Numbered from the stretch's first letter, positions 48,087-56,371 are shown. The stretch is 64,000 bases of DNA from Rhodococcus sp. SBT000017 (GCF_003688915.1 NZ_REFU01000001.1:2108001-2172000); one strand, 5' to 3'. A program made the numbers and translations. The notes: generated from the sequence alone by a model not told the origin.

Positions 48087-49085
48087 ATGGGTGGTAAAGG
48101 AAGCGGTCGACCAGCTCGGTCTGACATCTACCTGACCCTGGACACTCAAATTGAGGAGTTGTGGCTTCGGCTGGGCGGCTTGCCGACCCCCGACGAAGCA
48201 GCAGACATCTGGGACGACATCTGGACAGCGGAAGCACACCACTCGACTGCTATCGAGGGCAACACCCTCGTGATCAAGCAGGTCGAACAGCTCCTCAAGG
48301 AAGGACGTGCAGTCGGCGGCAAAGCGCTCAAAGAGTACAACGAGGTAAAAGGGTACGCCGATGCGGCCACGTGGGTCTATCGGGAAGGCATTCAGCCTTC
48401 CAGTTTCTCACCGGGGTCAATCATCACACTTCACGAAATCCGCAACATTCACCAGCTCGTCATGCAGCCCGTGTGGGACGTCGCACCCCACCCTGATGCC
48501 GGAGGAGATGAAGGACCGGGATCATTTCGACGGCACGAGATCGCGCAGTTCTCGAGCGGTATGAAACCCCCTTCCTGGACGTTGATCGACGCCGAGATTC
48601 GCGGATGGGTCGACCGGGCAAACAAACTGAAGGCCCGGGGAGAGCAATTCCCAGAGGAGATCGCGCAGCTACACCGCGACTTCGAGTACATTCACCCATT
48701 CCTCGACGGAAACGGCAGAACTGGACGCTTGGTTCTAAATCTGTTGTTGGTTCGGTCCTATTACCCACCCGCAATCATCTACAAAGGTGACCGAAGCAAA
48801 TACTTGAAGGCTTTGGCCAGGGCGGACAACGGCGATGTTGGGGCGTTGGGTGAGTTCATCGCACGGGCCATCCTCCAGAATCTTCATCAATTCATCGTCC
48901 CCGCTGTTGCGGGTCCCTCGAAGATCGTGCCCTTAGCGGCTTTGGCCAACGGTGAGGCGTCGAGCACCACCCTGCGGGTCGCGGCAAACCGAGGCAGGCT
49001 CAAGGCCCACAAGGGGCCAGATGGCCAGTGGCGGTCAAGCCGGAAGTGGGTTGATGAGTACTTGACCAGCCGTGTCAAGAGATAG
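48087..49085 (+). CDS. Fic-family protein (class II, with N-terminal inhibitory motif)
   Basis: 332 residues from ATG 48087; no clear Shine-Dalgarno. The inhibitory helix motif HSTAIEGNTL near residue 55 matches (S/T)xxxE(G/N). The Fic core is IHPFLDGNGRTGRLVLNLLL near 205, with all catalytic residues, so it should transfer AMP or a related group to target proteins. The C-terminal 60 residues (LAALANGEASSTTLRVAANRGRLKAHKGPDGQWRSSRKWVDEYL) look like a DNA-binding helix-turn-helix. It follows the Wadjet genes with its own promoter. Confidence 0.92.
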   Translation: MGGKGSGRPARSDIYLTLDTQIEELWLRLGGLPTPDEAADIWDDIWTAEAHHSTAIEGNTLVIKQVEQLLKEGRAVGGKALKEYNEVKGYADAATWVYREGIQPSSFSPGSIITLHEIRNIHQLVMQPVWDVAPHPDAGGDEGPGSFRRHEIAQFSSGMKPPSWTLIDAEIRGWVDRANKLKARGEQFPEEIAQLHRDFEYIHPFLDGNGRTGRLVLNLLLVRSYYPPAIIYKGDRSKYLKALARADNGDVGALGEFIARAILQNLHQFIVPAVAGPSKIVPLAALANGEASSTTLRVAANRGRLKAHKGPDGQWRSSRKWVDEYLTSRVKR

Positions 49086-49150
49086 AACCCCGGCACACCA
49101 GCACGTGGCGTTCGCGGTATCGATGTCAGCAACCTCGAGTGCAATGCCCA

Positions 49151-49870
49151 TTATCTCGGAAGCGCGTCGTCAAAATCGTTGCCCGAGATATCGACCGCTA
49201 TCGAGTGCGCCTCGTCCCGAGGGCAGACAGCCATCGATGCCCACTTCGTTACGTCGCGCTTGGTGCGCTTGCCCGTGTTGTCGTAGAAATCGACCCACGT
49301 CGCCGGAATCTGCTGGAAACGGAGCTTCTGGTTCTTGCACTTCGGGCACCACATCGCGAGACGAAGCGAATATGGGTACGTCCTGCCGTTCTCCTCTTTG
49401 ATACCCGCCCAGCCACGGAAGAACCACCACCGCTTCGGAAGGCGAAGCACATTCCGGCGGAGAAAACGGAAAAACGACCAACCGATGATGCCAATGGCGA
49501 CCGCGAGGATCGAGACGAGGAGCCACCAGTACCCCTTGGGCGTCCCACTCGTGAGGTCGACGCCATTGCCCGACACGAAGACATCGACGAGCTGCTTGAT
49601 CGAGAAGCCGCCCGTGACGAACCCCGCGATCGTGATCAGGCCAGAGACGACGCCGATCAGCGCGGCCGGGGTGGGGATCCGCGTCTTCTTGGTGATGTCG
49701 AAGGTGTACCGCGGCTCCTCCGCCCTCGGCACCGAGGTAATCACGACGCCGTGGTTGTCTCCGCCAATGTTAATGCCGCCGTCTTTAGTAAGCGAGGCAG
49801 TAACGTCGCCGTCCGCCCGGATCTGCTGGTTACCGTTGCTGTTGTCGCCGATGTACTGTGCGGTCGTCAC
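49151..49870 (-). CDS. Membrane protein with Gly/Asn-rich N-terminal repeats and a Cys pair
   Basis: 239 residues from GTG 49870, chosen because AGGAG lies 6 bases upstream. The first 45 residues (AQYIGDNSNGNQQIRADGDVTASL, then INIGGDNHGVVITS) resemble short beta-repeat tags found at the start of some actinobacterial signalling or defence proteins. Two membrane segments follow (PTPAALIGVVSGLITIAGFV; WWLLVSILAVAIGIIGWSFF). The cytosolic end has MWCPKCKNQKLRF and AVCPRDEAHS, maybe a metal site. No known family. Convergent with the Fic gene. Confidence 0.6.
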   Translation of the reverse strand: MTTAQYIGDNSNGNQQIRADGDVTASLTKDGGINIGGDNHGVVITSVPRAEEPRYTFDITKKTRIPTPAALIGVVSGLITIAGFVTGGFSIKQLVDVFVSGNGVDLTSGTPKGYWWLLVSILAVAIGIIGWSFFRFLRRNVLRLPKRWWFFRGWAGIKEENGRTYPYSLRLAMWCPKCKNQKLRFQQIPATWVDFYDNTGKRTKRDVTKWASMAVCPRDEAHSIAVDISGNDFDDALPR

Positions 49871-50040
49871 GAGAAGCTCCTGAGTAGTTCGCTGGTAGCG
49901 CTCAGCGTAGGAGCCAGCACCGACATCACGACGAACATGCATCGCCGCAGAACCACCACCTGGTGCACGAACAGGCTTCGGGCACCGCTACTGCAGAACG
50001 AAGCTCGAATCAGAGGTTTTGCCGTTTCATCGGCTATCAG

Positions 50041-50196
50041 CTAGGAGGGCGCGTCAGCGACGAGCTGAACCCACCGTTCGACGACATCGAGAATGCCGCG
50101 ACCATCTTTCGTGCGACAACTTTGGGGTAGGGTCAGCCGGCAAGGGTGCCAAACCAAAGGGACTCCCGCTTTGCGAAAGTTCCTGGTCATGAACAT
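50041..50196 (-). CDS. Possible 51-residue ORF or gene remnant beside tRNA-Ala
   Basis: ATG at 50196 to TAG at 50041, about 51 codons. It contains RKAGVPLVWHPCRLTLPQSC and TKDGRGILDVVERWVQLVADAPS; the composition looks protein-like. It lies between the tRNA 3' end and the membrane protein gene. It may be a small gene or the remainder of a gene cut during integration. No family recognised. Confidence 0.3.
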   Translation of the reverse strand: MFMTRNFRKAGVPLVWHPCRLTLPQSCRTKDGRGILDVVERWVQLVADAPS

Positions 50197-50257
50197 AACT
50201 TCTTTGAATCCACCCTCGCCGGCATCTATTCGGTCGCCGGTTCAAGTACGGACTCTA

Positions 50258-50333
50258 TGGTGGAGCTGAGGGGAATCGAACCCCTGACCTTCTCGATGCG
50301 AACGAGACGCGCTACCAACTGCGCCACAGCCCC
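50258..50333 (-). tRNA. tRNA-Ala, anticodon CGC
   Basis: 76 nt on the minus strand with encoded CCA at 50258-50260. The acceptor GGGGCTG pairs with CAGCTCC and includes the G3-U70 pair that marks alanine tRNAs. The anticodon stem TCTCG/CGAGA holds loop TTCGCAT (anticodon CGC). The T arm has GGTTCGATTC. Its 3' end faces the accessory region, a usual position for integration of mobile DNA. Confidence 0.97.
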
Positions 50334-50388
50334 TTTGCCGTCATGCCGACCGACTGGGTAACTCTAGCAAAGCCGCGTCGGACGGTGG

Positions 50389-51258
50389 CTACGCGCCCTG
50401 GGCTCTGCGCAAGTCCCGGTCCTCGTCACGACGTGCCTGGAACGGCTCCTCGTAGTGGTCGAGATGCTCGAATTCGGGATCCTCGTCGTCGATCTCGAGC
50501 ACCACCGCACCGGGGCGACGCAGTCGTTGAGGAACGAGCTCGAGCTCGTCGTCGGTTTCCGATTCCACGCCGAGACGGGATCGGCCCATCCGAGTGAGCC
50601 GACGCCTGCGCACCTCTTCCTCGATCTGCACCTGACGACGCAGGTAGTACAGGTAGCCGACGAGAACTGCGACGGACAGTCCACACAGCCACCACACCGT
50701 CGGGGAGATGATGAAGGCCAGGGCCGCGGTGGTGATCGCCGCGAAGACCAGCCCCAGAACTGCGCGCTGTCGAAATGCATACCGCGCGGCCCGAGCAATC
50801 GCGTCGGCCTCGGGATCGAAACCGCCGCGGCCGCGACGGCGAGGGACGAAATCGTCGTCGACTACACCGGGTTCGTGCGCGGGCGAACTTGCACGCGGTG
50901 CATCCGTGTCCAGTGCCTCGCGATCGAGGTCGCTGTCTGCTGCGTGAGTGTCCATCGGGTCCTCCGCGGTACCGGGTAGATCGGGTGAGTCTGGACGAGC
51001 AGTCGCAATCGTGGGGCCGAAGATCTCGCGGGCCGGCGCGGAGACTCGCAGGTCGTCCTCCGGTCGCCAGTCGGGATCGCTGCGGTGACCGGTCGCGGGG
51101 CCGCGCTGCTTTCGCTTCGTGCCACCCCGATGCAGCACGCGCGTGGCGAGCGCAGCGTCCGTGGTCTGCATGATCTGCGGACGCTTGGTCATCAGCATGG
51201 GCAGAAGAACGAAGAGCCAGACGGCTACGAGACCGATCCAGATGATCGAGTTCGGCAT
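50389..51258 (-). CDS. glpR: Divisome membrane protein GlpR/SepX
   Basis: 289 residues. One membrane segment at the N-terminus (SIIWIGLVAVWLFVLLPMLM), a long charged, disordered middle, then a pair of hydrophobic stretches (AVLGLVFAAITTAALAFIISPTVWWLCGLSVAVLVGYLYYL) near residue 165-205 and an acidic C-terminal tail. This layout and the nearby glp/moeA gene fit GlpR (SepX), the membrane receptor of the gephyrin-like protein Glp at the division site. The corresponding M. tuberculosis gene is Rv0996 (established synteny). Confidence 0.85.
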   Translation of the reverse strand: MPNSIIWIGLVAVWLFVLLPMLMTKRPQIMQTTDAALATRVLHRGGTKRKQRGPATGHRSDPDWRPEDDLRVSAPAREIFGPTIATARPDSPDLPGTAEDPMDTHAADSDLDREALDTDAPRASSPAHEPGVVDDDFVPRRRGRGGFDPEADAIARAARYAFRQRAVLGLVFAAITTAALAFIISPTVWWLCGLSVAVLVGYLYYLRRQVQIEEEVRRRRLTRMGRSRLGVESETDDELELVPQRLRRPGAVVLEIDDEDPEFEHLDHYEEPFQARRDEDRDLRRAQGA

Positions 51259-51408
51259 CGGCGTTGTTCTCCTCCCCTTGGACGACTGCGACAGTGAAAG
51301 ACGTCCTCAGGCTATGCGGAGGAGGAACGAGAACGACGCAGACGCGCCGACCCGAATTACACTCCTGTCACTTTGACAACACGAACGCTCGCGCAGCAGC
51401 AGTGGAAA

Positions 51409-52056
51409 TCAGGCCCACGCAGCCCGGCCCGCACGAACCAACCGATCGACGACGGTGCCCTGCACCTCGCCCGAGGTGATCGCGACGAGCTTGTGATCGC
51501 GCCATTCGCCGTCGACGTCGAGGTACTTGTAGAGCAGCCCCTCTTCGCGAAAACCGACATTGCGCAGCACTGCCTGACTGGCAAGGTTCTCCGGTCGCAC
51601 CGTCGCTTCGACGCGATGGAGTCCGACGGGACCGAAGCAGTGGTCGAGCCCTAGAGCCAGAGCCGCGGTCGCCACGCCCTTACCGTTGACCTCCTTGGAC
51701 ACCCAGTACCCGATCCAGGCCGATCGGAGTGCTCCCCGCACGATGTTTCCGGTGGTGATCTGGCCACAGAATTCGCCGTCGACCTCGATCACCAGCGGCA
51801 GCATGTGTCCTTTGCGCGCCTCGGATTTGAGCCCCGAGCACAGGCTCGGCCACGAGGAGATGTGATGCCGCGAGTTCCAGCTGCCTTCGCCGCTGGGCTC
51901 CCACGGTTCGAGGTGGGCGCGATCCGCGGTGCGAATCCGGCTCCAGGCGGCCGCGTCGCGCATCCGCACCGGCCGTACGGTCACGGTTCCGCCGGCCACT
52001 CTCACTGGACCCAATTTCGCCGGCCAACCTGGGTGGCTCGACCACGTTCGCGGCAT
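51409..52056 (-). CDS. rimJ: GNAT N-acetyltransferase, RimJ/RimL type
   Basis: 215 residues. The GNAT fold is seen in VTVRPVRMRDAAAWSRIRTADRAHLEPWEP near residue 25 and in IGYWVSKEVNGKGVATAALALGLDHCFG near 115, which includes the acetyl-CoA loop. It closes with VRPENLASQAVLRNVGFREEGLLYKYL. The family acetylates N-termini of ribosomal proteins, but the substrate here is not known. Gene order glp-rimJ-glpR matches M. tuberculosis. Confidence 0.88.
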   Translation of the reverse strand: MPRTWSSHPGWPAKLGPVRVAGGTVTVRPVRMRDAAAWSRIRTADRAHLEPWEPSGEGSWNSRHHISSWPSLCSGLKSEARKGHMLPLVIEVDGEFCGQITTGNIVRGALRSAWIGYWVSKEVNGKGVATAALALGLDHCFGPVGLHRVEATVRPENLASQAVLRNVGFREEGLLYKYLDVDGEWRDHKLVAITSGEVQGTVVDRLVRAGRAAWA

Positions 52057-52079
52057 CCGTCGATGTTATGCGCTACGCG

Positions 52080-52125
52080 CAGTGGTGCGCGTAAGTGCCC
52101 CAGGCGGCACTTGTCCGCACCACTG
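52080..52125. repeat. Intergenic palindrome, family A, second copy
   Basis: CAGTGGTGCG at 52080-52089 pairs perfectly with CGCACCACTG at 52116-52125, and AAGTGCC with GGCACTT inside. Same 46-base length and core as the copy at 25708-25753. It lies between the stop of glp and the start of rimJ. Confidence 0.8.
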
Positions 52126-52128
52126 GCG

Positions 52129-53388
52129 TCAGCCTCTCTGAGCGAGGAACGAGACCTTCACTTCTTCGCCGGTGCGGATTTCGGTGACCTCGGGATCGAT
52201 GACGACCAGGCAGTTCGCCTCGGCGAGTGTCGCGAGTAGGTGCGAGGACGATCCGGGTGCACCGCCGAGGGCCTGGACCAGATATTCGCCCGTCCCCTCG
52301 TCGCGCATGAGCTGGCCGCGGAGGAATCCCTTGCGGTCCTCGATCGAGGTGATCGGCGCGACGGTGCGGGCGGTGACGGTCCGTCGCATCGGCTGCCGTC
52401 GACCCAGAGCGATGCGAATGAGCGGACGCACCATGACCTCGAACACCACCAGCGCGCTGACGGGGTTGGCCGGCAACAGAAAGGTGGGTACTTCGTCGCG
52501 TCCGAGTTGACCGAAGCCCTGGACGGATCCGGGGTGCATGGCAACTCGCTCCACTTCCATGTCGCCGAGTTCGCCGAGCGCCTCACGCACACCGTCCGAT
52601 GCGCCCCCGCCCACTGCTCCGGCGATGACCACGATCTCGGATCGAATCAGCTGCCCCTCGACCACCTCGCGCAGTCGCTTGGGATCGGTGCTGACGATCC
52701 CGACGCGGTTGACGTCTGCCCCGGCGTCGCGCGCTGCGGCGGCCAGCGCATAGGAATTGACGTCGTACACCTGACCGGGCCCCGGGGTCCGATCGGTGTC
52801 GACCAACTCGCCGCCCACGGAGATCACCGACAGACGCGGCCGAGGATGCACCAGCACCTTGTCGCGCCCGACGGCGGCGAGCAGTCCCACCTGAGCTGCG
52901 CCGATGATCGTGCCTGCGCGGACCGCCACGTCACCGGGCTGCACGTCGTCGCCGATCTTCCGGACGTAGTCACCCGAGCGCACCGGACGGAACACCTTGA
53001 CGCGGGCGCGACCGCTGTCGGTTCGATCCAGGGGCAACACCGCGTCGGCCAGTGTGGGCAGTGGCGCGCCGGTATCGACTCGTACTGCCTGACGCGGTTG
53101 CAACCGGATGGGTTGACGCGATCCGGCGGACACCTCGCCGACGACGGGAAGCGTCAGATCGATGCGTTCGTCGTCCTCGTTGCGCAGGTCGGTGCCCGCG
53201 GCCGCTACATCGACGCTGCGTACTGCGTAGCCGTCGATGGCTGCCTGGTCGAAACCGGGAAGGGGACGCTCGGTGACCACTTCTTCGGCACACAGCAGAC
53301 CCTGTGCTTCCGAGATGGCGACCCGAACAGGCCGTGGAGCCACCGCCGCTGCGGTCACCCGGGTCTGCTGATCTTCGACCGAGCGCAT
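52129..53388 (-). CDS. glp: Gephyrin-like molybdotransferase Glp (MoeA family)
   Basis: 419 residues. MoeA fold: LPGFDQAAIDGYAVRS near residue 43, DTGAPLPTLADAVLPLD near 105, GDYVRKIGDDVQPGDVAVRAG near 140. The MogA-like part has LSVISVGGELVDTDRTPGPGQVYDVNSYAL near 185 and GAVGGGASDGVREAL near 255. Next to glpR, it fits the divisome protein Glp, which may keep molybdopterin insertion activity. In a key loop GGGASDG replaces the usual GGxSxG/D pattern. A role in plain molybdenum cofactor synthesis remains possible. Confidence 0.87.
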   Translation of the reverse strand: MRSVEDQQTRVTAAAVAPRPVRVAISEAQGLLCAEEVVTERPLPGFDQAAIDGYAVRSVDVAAAGTDLRNEDDERIDLTLPVVGEVSAGSRQPIRLQPRQAVRVDTGAPLPTLADAVLPLDRTDSGRARVKVFRPVRSGDYVRKIGDDVQPGDVAVRAGTIIGAAQVGLLAAVGRDKVLVHPRPRLSVISVGGELVDTDRTPGPGQVYDVNSYALAAAARDAGADVNRVGIVSTDPKRLREVVEGQLIRSEIVVIAGAVGGGASDGVREALGELGDMEVERVAMHPGSVQGFGQLGRDEVPTFLLPANPVSALVVFEVMVRPLIRIALGRRQPMRRTVTARTVAPITSIEDRKGFLRGQLMRDEGTGEYLVQALGGAPGSSSHLLATLAEANCLVVIDPEVTEIRTGEEVKVSFLAQRG

Positions 53389-53421
53389 CTGGCCCTTCCT
53401 CTATGGCATCGACCCGCGATG

Positions 53422-54375
53422 CTATTCGTACGTGGTCAGTTCCGGTGCCCAGCTGTCGCTCAAGCGTTCGTTCAGCCATTCGCGCAGGGCGGGGCCGTAG
53501 TCGTCACGTTGTAGAGCAAAGTCAACCGCAGCGCGCAGGTATCCCCCGGGATTTCCGAGGTCGTGTCTCGATCCGCGATGCACCACCACGTGCACGGGAT
53601 GGCCTTCTTCGATGAGCAGCGCGATGGCGTCGGTGAGCTGCAGCTCGCCGCCGGCACCGGGCTTTATCCGGCGCAGGGCGTCGAAGATCGCGCGGTCGAG
53701 CAGGTAACGGCCCGCGGCAGCCAGGTTGGACGGGGCGTCCTCCTGCTTGGGCTTTTCGACCATACCGGTGACCTTGAGGACGTTCGGGTTGACCGCGTCG
53801 GGCACGATCTCGACGGAGAAGACGCCGTAGGAAGAGACCTTGTCGTCGGGGACCTCGATGGCGCACAACACCGAGCCACCGCGCTTGGCGCGCACGCGGG
53901 CCATGACGTCGAGCACACCGCGGGGCATCACCAGATCGTCGGGAAGCAGAACGGCAACGGAATCCTCGTCGTCGTCGAGGACTTCCTCGGCACAGGCGAC
54001 GGCATGTCCGAGTCCGAGCGGTTCGTGCTGGATGACCGACTGGACGTCGAGCAGACCGGGGGCAACGCGCACCTTCTCGAGCATCTCGAGCTTGCCGCTG
54101 GCCTCGAGCTTGTTCTCGAGTACGAGGTCCTCGACGAAGTGGGCGACGACGCCGTCCTTGCCGGGGGAGGTGACGATCACGAGTCGATGCGCGCCGGAAT
54201 CTGCGGCTTCGCCGGCGACGAGCTCGATACCGGGAGTGTCGACCACCGGAAGCAGTTCTTTGGGAACGGTTTTCGTGGCCGGCAGGAACCGGGTACCCAT
54301 GCCCGCTGCGGGAACGATGGCCGTGCGGAAATGCACGGGCGTGGCGGCGGTCGTCGCTGTAACGGCTTCTGTCAT
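53422..54375 (-). CDS. galU: UTP-glucose-1-phosphate uridylyltransferase
   Basis: 317 residues from ATG 54375 (MTEAVTATTAATPVHFRTAIVPAAG); earlier in-frame starts lack support. Nucleotidyltransferase motif PAAGMGTRFLPATKTVPKELLPVVDTPGIE near residue 23. Further motifs are HEPLGLGHAVACAEEVL near 125, LLPDDLVM near 150, VEKPKQEDAPSNLAAAGRYLLDRAIFD near 215 and GELQLTDAI near 245. It makes UDP-glucose for envelope glycans and trehalose. Divergent from the MTHFS gene, as in mycobacteria. Confidence 0.95.
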   Translation of the reverse strand: MTEAVTATTAATPVHFRTAIVPAAGMGTRFLPATKTVPKELLPVVDTPGIELVAGEAADSGAHRLVIVTSPGKDGVVAHFVEDLVLENKLEASGKLEMLEKVRVAPGLLDVQSVIQHEPLGLGHAVACAEEVLDDDEDSVAVLLPDDLVMPRGVLDVMARVRAKRGGSVLCAIEVPDDKVSSYGVFSVEIVPDAVNPNVLKVTGMVEKPKQEDAPSNLAAAGRYLLDRAIFDALRRIKPGAGGELQLTDAIALLIEEGHPVHVVVHRGSRHDLGNPGGYLRAAVDFALQRDDYGPALREWLNERLSDSWAPELTTYE

Positions 54376-54481
54376 GGTGCTCACCCTATCCATGGTTTCT
54401 GGTGATCTGCTTGCCGTGTGCTGCGTTTTACCCCCGAGTGCATATCGTTGAACGACAGCACAGGAAGGAGGACGAATCGTT

Positions 54482-55078
54482 GTGACCGTTCCCGATTTCA
54501 CGGAGAACACGCCCAAGGATCGATGGCGAAAGTATGTTCTCGCCGAACGCCGACTGCTCGACGGTGCGCAACGCGCAATGGAGTCCTCTGCACTCTGTCA
54601 CGTCCTCGGCGAGTTGGCAGCCGAACACCAGGTCGTGGCCGCATACGTTCCCGTCGGCCGGGAGCCCGGTTCTTTTCGGATGCTCGACGCGATGGCCGCG
54701 GCCGGGTCGACCGTTCTGCTTCCGAGTGCGCACGAGCCGGGGCCGTTGCGCTGGGCTCGGTACGCCGGACGCGAGTCGTTGGTGACGGCCCCGTTCGGGC
54801 TGCTGGAACCGTCGGGACCGACGCTCGATCCCGACGCCGTGTCGACGTGCTCTCTGGTGCTGATTCCGGCGCTTGCCGTCGACCGGCGCGGAACCAGGTT
54901 GGGCCGAGGCGCGGGTTTCTACGACCGCACCCTCGACCTGTGCAGACCCGACGCCATGCTGGTCGCGGTGGTCCGCGAGAGCGAAGTGGTCGATCGGCTA
55001 CCCGCCGAGCCGCACGACAGACGGGTGACGCACGCGTTGACCCCGGGCAGCGGGCTCGTACGCTTGGGTACGGAATAA
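54482..55078 (+). CDS. 5-formyltetrahydrofolate cyclo-ligase
   Basis: 198 residues from GTG 54482, with GGAAGGAGG upstream at about 54462-54470. The family motif RRGTRLGRGAGFYDRTLD near residue 138 binds ATP/phosphate. KDRWRKYVLAERRLL at the start carries the conserved Lys and Arg. VVAAYVPVGREPGSF is the substrate strand. The enzyme returns 5-formyl-THF to the folate pool. The next gene (Ruc type) has its own CIRCE promoter 18 bases after this stop. Confidence 0.92.
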   Translation: MTVPDFTENTPKDRWRKYVLAERRLLDGAQRAMESSALCHVLGELAAEHQVVAAYVPVGREPGSFRMLDAMAAAGSTVLLPSAHEPGPLRWARYAGRESLVTAPFGLLEPSGPTLDPDAVSTCSLVLIPALAVDRRGTRLGRGAGFYDRTLDLCRPDAMLVAVVRESEVVDRLPAEPHDRRVTHALTPGSGLVRLGTE

Positions 55079-55095
55079 CGCTACGATTCGATTCG

Positions 55096-55122
55096 TTGGC
55101 ACTCCTGACTGTAGAGTGCTAA
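55096..55122. promoter_or_regulatory. CIRCE element (HrcA operator)
   Basis: TTGGCACTC at 55096-55104, a 9-bp spacer, then GAGTGCTAA at 55114-55122. This matches the CIRCE consensus TTAGCACTC-N9-GAGTGCTAA with one mismatch and the exact spacer. It lies about 110 bp before the zinc-ribbon gene. HrcA repression of this gene, released on heat or unfolded-protein stress, is expected from the known role of CIRCE. Confidence 0.88.
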
Positions 55123-55231
55123 TGCTCTCCCCAGTTTCGACAGTTTCGACGAACAGACAAGACACCGGCGTGGTTCGGCCTCGGCCAGCAGAGCGGCGAA
55201 TTTCCTCGGTGACCAGCGCGGAGGAAACACG

Positions 55232-55576
55232 ATGCCCACTTATTCATACGCATGCACCGAGTGCGACAACCGCTTCGACATCGTTCAGTCCTTCACAGAC
55301 GACACACTGACGGTGTGCCCCGCATGCTCGGGCAAGCTTCGCAAGTTGTTCAACTCCGTCGGCATCGTCTTCAAGGGCAGTGGCTTCTACCGCACCGACA
55401 GCCGCGGTGGTTCGAGCACCTCGAGCGAGGGCGCAGGCGAGAAGAAGTCCGATGCGGCCGCCGCGAAGTCGGACTCGAAGTCCGAGTCCAAGCCCGCCGA
55501 GAAGAAATCTTCCGATTCGTCGTCGTCGAACTCTTCGCCTTCCTCGTCCACCACGAAAGCTGCTGCCAGCCAGTAG
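55232..55576 (+). CDS. FmdB-type zinc-ribbon protein, redox-regulated chaperone (Ruc) homolog
   Basis: 114 residues. The N-terminal zinc ribbon has YACTECDNRFDIVQSF and VCPACSGKLRKLFNSVGIVFKGSGFY, giving four Cys. The rest is a disordered, Ser/Lys-rich tail. M. tuberculosis Rv0991c (Ruc), in the same place next to the folate cyclo-ligase gene, is a chaperone switched on by oxidation. The CIRCE element upstream puts this gene under HrcA, with the GroEL-type chaperones. Function here is inferred from that homology and context. Confidence 0.87.
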   Translation: MPTYSYACTECDNRFDIVQSFTDDTLTVCPACSGKLRKLFNSVGIVFKGSGFYRTDSRGGSSTSSEGAGEKKSDAAAAKSDSKSESKPAEKKSSDSSSSNSSPSSSTTKAAASQ

Positions 55577-55665
55577 TTTTCCGCTTCATCCACAGGCCGG
55601 GCCGTTATCCACAGCCCGGCCTTTTCGGTGTCCGAGACACCTGCGTCGGCTATAGCGTTTCGGCC

Positions 55666-56328
55666 ATGGTTGCCGGCAAGAATCGACTCGACTCGACGCT
55701 GCTCGATCGCATCACCATGCGTCCGGCGTGGGTCGGATCCACGAAATTCAGACGAATCGCAGCGGGAGTTCTGGTCGCTGTCGCCGCGGTGCTCTTCGTC
55801 GACGACGCTGCCGGCGACGACCGAGTACGGGTGATCACGGCCGGACGCGACCTGACGCCCGGCACCGTATTGACGTCGGCCGATGTGGTGGTGGCCGACT
55901 GGGACCGGGCGAACGTTCCCGAGGGCTCACTCGTCGAATCCGAGGCCGTGGACGGTCGGACACTCACCGGACCGGTCCGAGCGGGCGAATTGCTCACGGA
56001 CGTACGCCTGCTCGGATCTCGGACGGCCACGACGGCTCTGGGGACCGAGGCACGCGTCGTACCGGTGCATCTCGCCGACGCCGCGGTGACCGACCTGCTG
56101 CGGGAAGGCGACCGCGTCGACGTGTTGACGGTCGAGTCTCAGGACGACCCGAATGCCGTACCCGCGGCACGGGTGCTGGCGTCGGGAGCGATGGTCGTAC
56201 TCGTCTCCGCCGACGCCGGTGGCAATCGACAGCGAGACCGCGTCGTACTGCTGGCTCTACCGACGAACGATGCGACGACGGTCGCGGCCGCCTCGTTGGT
56301 CAGTGCAATAACCGTCACCCTGCACTAA
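55666..56328 (+). CDS. SAF-domain protein, CpaB/RcpC-like
   Basis: 220 residues from ATG 55666. One membrane segment near residue 32-48 ([17 protein letters not shown]). The SAF domain follows: VITAGRDLTPGTVLTSADVVVADWDRANVPEGSL and the GELLTDVRLLG segment. Then an RcpC-like part has VVPVHLADAAVTDLLREGDRVDVLTVES and ends TVAAASLVSAITVTLH. CpaB proteins work in Flp/Tad pilus assembly, but no other pilus gene is in the window. Start context is weak. Confidence 0.8.
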   Translation: MVAGKNRLDSTLLDRITMRPAWVGSTKFRRIAAGVLVAVAAVLFVDDAAGDDRVRVITAGRDLTPGTVLTSADVVVADWDRANVPEGSLVESEAVDGRTLTGPVRAGELLTDVRLLGSRTATTALGTEARVVPVHLADAAVTDLLREGDRVDVLTVESQDDPNAVPAARVLASGAMVVLVSADAGGNRQRDRVVLLALPTNDATTVAAASLVSAITVTLH

Positions 56329-56371
56329 CGTCTCTCGAGACAGAACAAACCGAACGTTGGGAGAAGGGCTC

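Noticed and set aside
56357..56371. Upstream start for mscL adding five residues
   Set aside because: GAGAAGG lies within that stretch and places the ATG at 56372 as the start, matching the family N-terminus MLKGFKDF.
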